From assembly GCF_010389155.1 (NCBI RefSeq), contig NC_057763.1, positions 10,788,649-10,852,648 on the forward strand: 64,000 nucleotides of DNA, written 5' to 3'. Origin of the DNA: Erigeron canadensis. Taxonomy: Eukaryota > Streptophyta > Magnoliopsida > Asterales > Asteraceae. This document shows, piece by piece, positions 56,012-64,000 of the stretch. Position 1 is the first letter of the stretch, and the number at the start of each line of letters is the position of its first letter. The notes below the pieces were generated by a model. That model was not told where the DNA came from and searched no databases. It was given only the letters and a program-made list of their open reading frames with translations. The translations under genes were made by a program, and so were the position numbers.

Positions 56012-57570
56012 CGAAGGAGGTGAATGAGTTGGTAAAGAAGCCTGGGGTTGAAAATGTAATGGAAAGGATGCAATCGGAGTTGTCTGATAATCTTGTAACA
56101 AAATTAACAACTGCCATTGCAGCCCAGGTTGAAGAAAAGGTTAAGGAGATGGTCACTGACTTGGCAACAAAGAAAAATGCAAGGATGGATAAAATTGTTG
56201 AAGAAATTAAGGAGTCTGTATCCATCCTTGACAAATCTGTCAAGGATCAGTCTCAGAAATTAGATGAAGTTCTGATGCTGCTTTGAAAAGAGCCTGCTGC
56301 TGTTGTTCCTCCACCCCCATCATTCACTGCAGAAGATAGATAAATGCTGAAAGAAGTCTATGAGCAAGAAAAGCTGAACCTTAATTCTTCCTTCAGATTG
56401 AGGGCTCAGTTTTCTACAATGAGTAAAGGGATTTCTGACAGCATAACACAACAAAGTTGGGAACCTCTGCAGAATATGCAAAAGGCAATTGAATTGTATG
56501 CTATAATGCCTGCAGAGATTCCCAAAGGGGGAAGTGGTGACGTGCCAATTGGTTTGATTGCCAGTTCACAAGAATTAATTGAGGCAACCAAGAGGCAGTC
56601 TGAAGCTGAGGGGGAACTTCAAAAAAAGAAGGAGGCTGAGATTGCCAAGGGAAAGGGTTCTGGACTTGTGGTTGGGAAAAATGTTGATGAGCAACGTTTT
56701 CTTTTGACTGATCCTACTGTAGATGAAAACAAGTTGAAAACCTTGCAGAGACAAGTGTCTAATCAGTTCATTGCCTTTAGAGAAAACAAGCTAAGAGAAA
56801 GAGAACAACATCAGAAGATGGGGACTCTTGATCAGATTGATGTTGCAGCTCTTGGTCTTTCATTGGAAAGATATCAGAAAATAAAGGAAGATGCAAGAGT
56901 GCAGAAGGCTTTGGCTGAAATGACTGAGTATGAATATGGGGTAAATTACTCGCCTTTGGAACAAAAGTTGGATCATCTCACTTTTCAAATGTCTGTGGAA
57001 GACTTGGTGAAGAATAGAAAGGCTGAAATGGAGAACAAAAAGAAAAACATTATGGCTGATGTTCTGAAGGTGGAGAAAATTCTGACAAGACCCCCAGTAA
57101 AGCCCAAAGTAACTGGACCTAGAACAACAAGGAAAAGTTCTCGTGATGCAGATCTTTCAACCTTTGTACTACTTTCTGAAGATGCTGCTGCAGCCCAAAA
57201 GAAGGCAGAAATGGCTCAGTATGAGCATTATCTGAAGCATCATTCCAATTCTGCCAAAATTATTGATGTAGAAATGACAAAGGATGATGGTCTGAGGGTT
57301 TTTGATATGGTGGTTTCAAGGGAAGGAAGGGCACCATCAGAATACACACAGGTCTCAGTGCATGAATTCGGGATTACTAAACATAAGGAAATGATCCCGA
57401 TTCTGAGGGCGAAGCCGAAGTCTCATTTAATTGGTGCATTCTTAAAGAAGATCTAGCAGAAGTTACAAGCCAAGAATGAGATGGAAGCTAGGTTGATTGG
57501 GAAGAAGGATTCCCCTCTGAAGAGGAAAGCTGCTGATGCACCTGAAGGCTCCAGGGCTGCAAAGAAGTAG
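56012..57570 (+). pseudogene. E2 ORF3, C-terminal part
   Basis: Continues the frame broken at 40934. Coiled-coil-rich start, then the conserved stretch KGISDSITQQSWEPLQ, a Lys/Glu-rich region, DVAALGLSLERYQKI, and the C-terminal domain with GPRTTRKSSRDADLSTF, TQVSVHEFG and KPKSHL, ending AAKK at 57568. Stops at 56284 (TGA), 56341 (TAA) and 57454 (TAG); otherwise a single frame. Position for position it parallels 29100-30634 of E1, which shows that the giant ORF3 is a family trait rather than a chance fusion in one copy. Confidence 0.72.
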
Positions 57571-57861
57571 TTTTCACTCTGAAATTATCATGTACTTGTA
57601 AATATTTTCAATTTTATGCACTTGTAACATTACTGAAAGTATGTACTGTATATATATGTTGCAAGACATTCACAACAAGTAGATGATAGGTTTAAGTTAG
57701 AATCTACACAAGTTAAAATTCTAAGACATCAATGATCTATAAGATGTCCTTAGAAAAATTTTCATATAACTTAAAACCAAAACTTGCTTTTTAGACTTAC
57801 AAACATGTATAGATAGAAGTCTAAAAATGCATGAAGTATTTCAGAACAAATAGGGGGAATT
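57571..57861 (+). other. E2 3' untranslated region and polypurine tract
   Basis: AT-rich and non-coding. Ends in TAGGGGGAATT before the LTR start at 57862. Confidence 0.8.
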
Positions 57862-58813
57862 TGTTAGGTCAAAAATCAACCAAGTATAATTTGTTCAGAA
57901 ATATCGAAGCTCAGAAGAAATACTTGTACAGAAATTCTGAGACGTCCCTCAAAATTAGTTCTTCTGAAGCCTCACCTCAGATCAAGATCAACATATCTGA
58001 AGACGTTCAGACTGAAGTCAAAGACTGAGGACTGAAGAAGAAGATCATCTCAGAAGCAGAGCTCAGAGTGGATCTTACCATGATTGAAGATCTGAAGGCT
58101 CTCAGTGAAAAAGTATTTACAACACTTTTTCACTGACTACGAGGAAAGTCTTTTTGCAGCCTTTAACTACCTTACCCGGTTAATAACCTTAAACCTGGGA
58201 TCGGGATAGTTTTAGCAAAAGGTTGGGAATAAAGTATGTCAAGTCACATCAAAGAAACTTACATACTTTACCTTAAACAAGCATGTTATGGATTTGTCTT
58301 ACAAATCCATAAATGTATCCAACCATATTTTTACGGCATATTGCCATGTCATCAAGACATGTTTGCCTATAAATATAAGACTTCTCACACTTGCAAAAAT
58401 GCTGGGAACTTTGGCAATTGCAATGTGTGATATTACTCTAAGTATTCTTACGAGTAATTCCTTGTCGCATAGATCATTTGTATTTCTAGGGTTGTTTAGA
58501 TATTTTCACAAATGTGATTATCTTTCTTCCGCAACAACTCTTGTATTTTGTTTATAGAAATAAATAAAATACATTGAAAAATACATCTCGACTCATTGGC
58601 ATAATACTTGAATATAATTAGTATTTATATAGTTTCTAGCACTTGTTCTTTATTGTTCATATCCATATCTGGATCGTGGTTCATAACTAGTCTTTATCTA
58701 AATTCGAACCACTTGCCAGTCGGGTTACTTGATATAATTGTGTTTATTGTTAACCTATTTTAAATCTTGTTATATCTTGTTCTCGTTGTACATCTTGTGT
58801 AGGTGGACTCACA
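57862..58813 (+). mobile_element. E2 3' LTR (952 bp)
   Basis: TGTTAGGTCAAAAATC to GTGGACTCACA. TATA box at 58368-58375. It supplies the first about 214 bp missing from the E2 5' LTR and is followed directly by the right end of the hAT-like element. Confidence 0.9.
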
Positions 58814-58839
58814 GTCAACGGGTCTTTTGCTCATCCCTA
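58814..58839. mobile_element. hAT-like element, right end
   Basis: Only 26 bp remain, ending GCTCATCCCTA, the reverse complement of TAGGGATGAGC at the left end (7529). The following 8 bp GATAAAAT mirror GCTAAAAT before 7529. Confidence 0.65.
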
Positions 58840-59075
58840 GATAAAATCTTGTGGTAAAAATAAAAAAAATCAAAAAGTATAAAAATTTAGTGCTAAAAGT
58901 GTAAAGAGTTAAAATATTTTAGTGAAAATAAAAATTATAAAAAGTTTGTGATGAAAATAAAAGAAAAATCAAAAAGTATAAAAGTTTGGTACTAAAAGTG
59001 TAAAGAGTTAAAGTATTGTGGTGAAAATAAAAATAATAAAATGTTTACTATTCTTTACGCATTTTTCCGTACCTT
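58840..59075. repeat. Tandem repeat family, right part
   Basis: Continues the 6373-7528 repeat. Removing 7529-58839 together with one copy of the 8-bp flank restores the phase CTAAAAT then CTTGTGGTAAAAATA. It contains two more AGTGCTAAAAGTG-type units and ends near TTTACGCATTTTTCCGTACC, which resembles about 6700-6733. Confidence 0.75.
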
Positions 59076-60139
59076 CCTAGCTTCTTAATATATATATAAA
59101 TATATATTTATGACAGATAAAGAAGATTTGTTATTACTAGGCTAGCCGTTACTTACACTTGAACTTGAGCTTAACACACAAAAAGGTAAAATATAGAATG
59201 TTTCACGCGGTTCCCAATAGAATATCTGGTATTTTTAGTTGCTCTATTACCAGTATACGTGTTTCCAGTCTTACTAATCAATTCTCAGTCTTTCCATTAG
59301 TTGCTCTATTACCAGTATACGAGTATCCAACAATGTCTGAAGTATATAGAGGGAAAAGTTAAGTTAGGGAATCTTTATTTTAGGGACCATTATGGACACT
59401 TATCAATCATTCATTTTTCACAATCTCCTACCACCACCACCACCACCATCATCTCCGACCAGTACAATGATCCTCCGGCGATGACGACCATCGTCATCAC
59501 GTTAAATTATATTTTAGTCAATTTGATCCATGTTTTAAATCCTAATCTTCTTAATGATGAAATTAATATGGGTATATATATATACTAGAATTAAAATGAT
59601 ATGGACATATGTATATACATATAAGGATTTATCTAAAATGGGTATATGACTAAATATATATGTCTAAAAGGACTTTTTAAGGACCATATATAAATTATAC
59701 ATTCGTATTACAATAATTAATGGTGTATCGGACTTTATATATTTTATAGTAACTACATATAAATGCAAAGGTTAAAAGACTTTGTAAAGACGATGTACAA
59801 ATTGTATGACCTTCTGGACTTAATATATTTTATAATGACGTTGATACGAAGACTTAATGAGATATAAACAATAAAACGTGACTTTACTAATCGAATTGTT
59901 TGATTTTGATGATTTTCAAGGACAATGAGACTATTATATACATATATATTATGACATTTGACAAGACATAATGGCATTTCCTAAGACACTAGTATAGGAC
60001 ATAAACATGTACAATTAAGTAAGCATTTACCGGATGACCTGTGGACAATGTAGGATTGTTGGACACATTTTGAGCGTGTTTCAACTGACTGTTCATGTTC
60101 TTGTTCGTTGAGTTAGGTTACTATACTTGTGCTGCTTTC
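59076..60139. other. AT-rich DNA, probably including the start of the next LTR
   Basis: No coding evidence. It contains a CCACCACCACCACC run near 59432 and many TATA-type stretches. The plus-strand gypsy LTR must begin in or just after this stretch, but I could not identify its start. Confidence 0.45.
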
Positions 60140-60909
60140 AGGTGAGTTTCGTAGCCCCTCTTTTTACAAATTTTTGGGGTAGAAAGTATACTTGTGCTTT
60201 TTAAACAGTTTTGTCGATTTCTGTTTATATTCAATATTGAGCCTGTGTGTATAGAGTTACTTGTGCTATTTGTCGTGCCATGATCTTGTTTGTATGTGTT
60301 TGATTATGTGGTTGTATGTTGTGCTTGGACGTGCTTATTGTGTGAGTTTGAGACTTGGACTTGAGACTTGAGACTTGGACTAAGGCAGGTACCGTAAGGT
60401 CGGACTTTGAGACTTTGGGTCTTGTGACTTTGAGACTTGTGACATTGAGACTTTGGGACTTGAGACTTGAGACCGGTGACTTGATATGGCGTAACTCTTC
60501 TCATTTTATATTGAACAAATATTTGTTTGACTTAAAAGAATCGACAAAACACATATTTCATGATTAGACTTTTTGACTTAAACCTACAAACTCACCAACC
60601 TTTGTGTTGACACGTTTTAGTATACTTTTCAGGTACTCAGGCTAATCAGGGATAAAGTCTGCTATGCTAGGCTTGGACTTCAGAGTTTAGTGCTCCTATA
60701 TTTATTGTCAGACTTTAAGGCTACATGCCTTGGATTATTTCTTTATGGACTTGGTTGTAATAAGCTATTTTAGCACTGTTATGACTTTGAACTCATGTTT
60801 TTGGGAATATTTTTTTATATTCTATTTCATTTAGTAGTATCTATGTAATTCCATGTCGTGGTGTACTTTTCATGACATCTCATGTTTCCGCCAACGGTGG
60901 GGTGTTACA
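60140..60909 (+). mobile_element. Ty3/gypsy LTR, plus strand (3' part)
   Basis: Ends GGTGGGGTGTTACA and is followed by a tRNA-Met primer-binding site, so it is a 5' LTR. Blocks CGTAGCCCC (about 60150), ACAAACTCACCAACCTTTGT (about 60585) and the terminus match the minus-strand LTR at 7738-10432 in the same order. A donor-like CAG/GTGAGT (60142) and an acceptor-like TTTTCAG (60632) bracket a minisatellite. The beginning of the LTR was not located. Confidence 0.75.
60345..60485. repeat. Minisatellite of GAGACTTGGACTT-type units in the gypsy LTR
   Basis: Irregular tandem copies of GAGACTTGGACTT, GAGACTTTGGG and TTGTGACTTT. The same LTR position in the minus-strand relative holds an unrelated 43/44-bp array. 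Confidence 0.8.
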
Positions 60910-60912
60910 GAA

Positions 60913-60925
60913 TGGTATCAGAGCC
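60913..60925 (+). promoter_or_regulatory. Gypsy primer-binding site (tRNA-Met)
   Basis: TGGTATCAGAGCC lies 3 bp after the LTR end. Confidence 0.88.
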
Positions 60926-62780
60926 GTGGTTGTAGAAAATTAGGTGGAAAAGCCTAGACTATAACTTAAGAACCCCGTATAGCATTTACGATAGGAGTCA
61001 TAGATGCATTCTAGACGTGCTAATGTCGCTTATATCTTGAGTTCATAACCTATTGAGACTTATTATCCCTATGTTTATTTTGACTATGGCTATCATTTGG
61101 TGACTGTGTACTTGTGGTGACGGTGTGCTTTCGGTGTTATTGTAATTATTTATGTGTTTTAGAGCAAGATGAAGTGATGGTGCTAACTAGTATCGCATAA
61201 CGATAATCATAGAAAAGCCTGATCAACTGTTCTATGATTACCGCCATGCCTTGCGGCTTTTATTGACATCAGTGATTGCACTTGTGGTGAGAGTGTGGTA
61301 GCTAGCTTGGGCTGCTTAATGGGTGTTGGTTAGGTGGAGGGGTAGCCGCTGGTACACCCTGTATACATACCCGACCAATACCTTGCATTAGATGTACTAG
61401 GGGTGTGGTAGCATATCAGTACCATGATCCGACCTTGCATTAGATGTACTAGGGGTGTGGAGGGTTAGCCGCTAGTGCAACGGATGTAAGTGTTAGATCC
61501 GGACCACATTTTAACTGCAATTTAGGGTTATATATTATAAGTATATATATATACGTATATGTATTGCATTGACATGGACTGCATGACTAGTTTAAGTTCT
61601 TGATAGTATCCCTTAGACCATAAGACGAGAGAGCTTGTTGAGTGTAACATGTGACATAGATATTGACCTTTTCGAGCGTTTCTTCGCGACTAACGTTCCA
61701 GAAATATACTAACGTGTGTGGGATAACGGTGAGATGAGAGCTACTGCAAACGGAGACGATCGTCGCTATTATTCAAGTCATCAATGTTGTCCTGGCATGA
61801 AATGCACGAAATGTGACGAATGAAGGGCTGATTATAATGAATGTGGAGACCAGTGTCTACGATGTAGAGGCTAATGAGAGAATTTATATTGGAAATGTAC
61901 TAAGAGAGCCTAAAAGTGGTGTCAGATGTTTTACTTACAAAAATTTCAAGGATTATGGTATGTAAGATTTTGACGGCAGAGGTGGAGCAGTCAAGTTTAT
62001 TCAATGGTTAGGTAGTTGGAAGCTGTGATTGGCATTAGTGGGTGTGTACTGGTCAGAGGGTGAGGTATGTGACAAATTTCCTTACCTTGGATGTTCTGTC
62101 TTGGTGGAATGGTTAGTGTCGAGTTAGAGGTAGAGTAGTGACTGAGACCATCTTGTAAAAATTCTTAGGAGTTGTTGACCAGAAAGTTCTGTACGAAAAC
62201 TAAACTGATAAGGTTATATCGAGAACTTTTGGAGCATAAGATGATTGGTGCTGATTATGTTGGTTACGCTACACGTCTCAATGAGTTGTCAAGGCTTGTT
62301 TCATGTTTGGTTAATTCCGTGGGCAAAGGCATCTAGAAGTATCTTCGTAAGTTGATCCTTTGGTTCAGGTCGACTACGGTTGTTGTTCATCCGCGAACTC
62401 TAGGAGCGACTATATTGAGATCAGTTGTTAAGGCTAATGAGTTGGTGTAGTGTGTTGTACGACAGGTCGAGCGGAAGTTCATCCTATTTAACTACAGATT
62501 GTTGGACACCTCAGAATAGAGGCGATCAAGTTCAAGCTACTAGAAGTCGTACTTACGTACTAAATGCAGCAGAGACTCGTAACGATTCGATTGTGCTACA
62601 AGGAACTTCTTCTGAATGATCTTTATGCTACTGTTCTTTTGACTCGAGGGTTGATTATAGTTTTGAAGTGACTAGTTTCGTTTCCTTATTGAATATTAGA
62701 CTGAGTCTTACATATATATATTTTGATGTACAAATGGTTACAGAGAGCTAGTTAGACTAGACCGGGTCATTGCTTTGTGC
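60926..62780 (+). pseudogene. gag: Gypsy leader and decayed gag
   Basis: A leader with a 28-bp direct repeat is followed by fragments of a gypsy Gag. Near 62060-62110 the translated pieces read QRVRYVTNF and LDVLSWWNG, typical of the capsid region of plant gypsy elements. No frame stays open beyond short pieces, and stops and frameshifts are frequent. No zinc knuckle could be read with confidence. Confidence 0.6.
61381..61460. repeat. 28-bp direct repeat, period 52 bp
   Basis: CCTTGCATTAGATGTACTAG plus GGGTGTGG occurs identically at 61381-61408 and 61433-61460. Confidence 0.9.
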
Positions 62781-64000
62781 ACATTAGTTCTTATTGAGTA
62801 TGCTTCCGTTATTGACTTAGTACCTTTTGAAAAAGGGAGTTTTGACGTTATTGTTGGTATGGACTTGGATGTCTTTGGTCGTTGCGACGATACTATGTAG
62901 TGCAAAAATTATTAGAATACCCTTATAACTTTGACTCAGAAGACTAGGTTCCAAAAGGTCGTAACTTTTTACCAATCCTTTACCTTTTTCATGCTCTATG
63001 AGGAATCGACGCTAAAGTTTTTCTACATAACCCATTTTCTTATCCTTACCTAATGGCGAGATACTAAGAATTAAGAGCGACAGATTTGAGTCTTTTGAGG
63101 GTTGTGTTATGAGTGCTTCTGCAATTGAGATTTGCTTGACCAATGTCCCCATCGTTTGTGACTATCAGGATGTTTTCCGTGATGATTTACCTCGTCTACC
63201 TCCGTCTCGACAACTTGATTTTCGTATTAGCCTTGTTCCTAACGCAACTCCTATGGCAAAATTTCTCTTATAGACTAACAGCGACTAAATCACAAGAATT
63301 GGCCGTACAACTAAAGAACTTCAGCACAAGGAATTTATTAGACCTAGTCAGTCACCGTGGGGAGCACCGGTTTTATTCGTCAAAGAGAAGGATGGTTCAT
63401 TTCTTATGTGTATCGACTATCGTGAGCTGAATGTATTAAAAATGAAGAATCATTATCCCCTTCTTAGGATTGATGATCTATTCGACCAGCTCCAAGGTGC
63501 AAAGTGTTCCTAGAGATAGACTTACGTTCAGGGTATCATCAATTGTGTGTACATGAAGACGACATACCAAAAACCGCTTTTAGGACAAGACACAGACGAT
63601 TCAAATTTACAGTGATGCCCCTTGGATTAACAAACGTTTTGACAGTGTTCATGAAATTGACGAATAGAGTGTGCCGACCGTATTTGGACAAGTTTGTTAT
63701 CGTGTTTATTGACGACAATTCGAATTATTCAAAGACAAAAGAGGAACATACTGAAAACTTAAGAAAGGTACTTGAATTGTTGATGGAAGAAAAACTGTAT
63801 GGAAAATTCTCTAAATGTGAATTCTGGCTGAATGAGGTACACTTTTTGAGACATGATGTGAGCAAGGATGGAATACATGTAGATCCTAGCGAGGTTAATT
63901 CAGTTAAGAATTAGAGAAGGCCAGATATGTCGACTAAGGTTAGACAGTTCCTTGGTCTGGCGGGTTATTATAAAAGGTTCATTGAAAAATTTTCTAAGAT
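62781..64000 (+). pseudogene. pol: Gypsy Pol: protease end and RT, broken, runs off the window
   Basis: FDVIVGMD at 62841-62864 marks the protease-RT linker. The RT N terminus (VPIVCDYQDVF, DDLPRLPPSRQLDF) starts near 63139 and stops at 63271. Fragments carry on with [20 protein letters not shown] and CIDYRELN near 63340-63440. A frame at 63504-63914 carries [29 protein letters not shown], the catalytic FIDD at 63705-63716 and KFSKCEFW. A TAG at 63912 replaces a Trp codon, after which the same frame reads QFLGLAGYYKRF to the window end. The sequence is of the chromovirus (Tekay-like) kind. RNase H and integrase should lie beyond 64000. Confidence 0.85.

Larger units (their letters stand above)
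10554..58813 (+). mobile_element. Copia element E2 (outer, old, 5'-truncated, doubly interrupted)
   Basis: Pieces in order: 5' LTR 10554-11019 and 31890-32164, primer-binding site, gag 32227-34610, pol 34589-37930, ORF3 38605-40934 and 56012-57570, polypurine tract, 3' LTR 57862-58813. E1 splits the 5' LTR and E3 splits ORF3. About 214 bp at the start of the 5' LTR are missing relative to the 3' LTR. Stops and frameshifts occur in all ORFs. The 5 bp after the 3' LTR (GTCAA) cannot be matched on the left because that junction is deleted. Confidence 0.85.

Noticed and set aside
59159..59588. 67- and 95-codon ORFs
   Set aside because: Low-complexity AT-rich and CCA-repeat translation without domain, promoter or homology signal.
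1..64000. tRNA, rRNA or other structural RNA genes
   Set aside because: Only tRNA-complementary primer-binding sites were seen; no complete tRNA cloverleaf or rRNA sequence was recognised by eye. A tRNAscan run would settle this.

Overview
The window is plant nuclear heterochromatin: AT-rich, with no recognisable host gene, and made almost wholly of transposable elements inserted into one another. The pol sequences are typical plant Ty1/copia and Ty3/gypsy proteins, and the primer-binding sites match initiator tRNA-Met. The long third ORFs resemble proteins I associate with Asteraceae genomes; that family assignment is inference.

Layout. 1-7528: AT-rich DNA holding two non-autonomous Mutator-like elements with perfect 9-bp target duplications (599-920; 2868-3869), a probable minus-strand LTR remnant (about 4230-6372) and a degenerate tandem repeat family (6373-7528) that resumes at 58840. 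7529-58839: a hAT-like element that interrupts this repeat and is filled with later insertions. These are the 3' end of a minus-strand gypsy element (LTR 7738-10432) and a large copia element called E2 here (10554-58813, 5' end deleted). E2 is split twice. E1 (11020-31889, TSD TCTTG) sits in the E2 5' LTR and belongs to the same family. E3 (40935-56011, TSD CGAAG) sits in the third ORF of E2 and belongs to a different copia lineage. 58840-64000: the tandem repeat again, AT-rich DNA, then a plus-strand gypsy element with a decayed gag-pol that runs off the window.

Gene organisation. E1, E2 and E3 share one plan: LTR, tRNA-Met primer-binding site, very large gag, pol in the -1 frame (protease, integrase, reverse transcriptase, RNase H), a non-coding stretch with promoter-like signals (ACGT-core boxes and a TATA box), a giant third ORF (about 1,300 codons in E1/E2), polypurine tract, LTR. 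The third ORFs of E1/E2 and E3 look unrelated at first sight, but both ends share residues at matching spacing, so they appear to be one ancient ORF3 family. This plan resembles the Sirevirus branch of copia elements, which carry an extra ORF after pol, but I see no signal peptide or clear membrane segment here.

Assembly warning. A run of exactly 100 Ns (20822-20921) lies inside E1. The 8,220 bp on its left (12602-20821) and the 8.2 kb on its right (20922-29141) are the same sequence, and each degrades in small indels toward the gap. This is almost certainly an unmerged contig overlap, so E1 is really about 12.5 kb and the paired annotations there are one set of genes.
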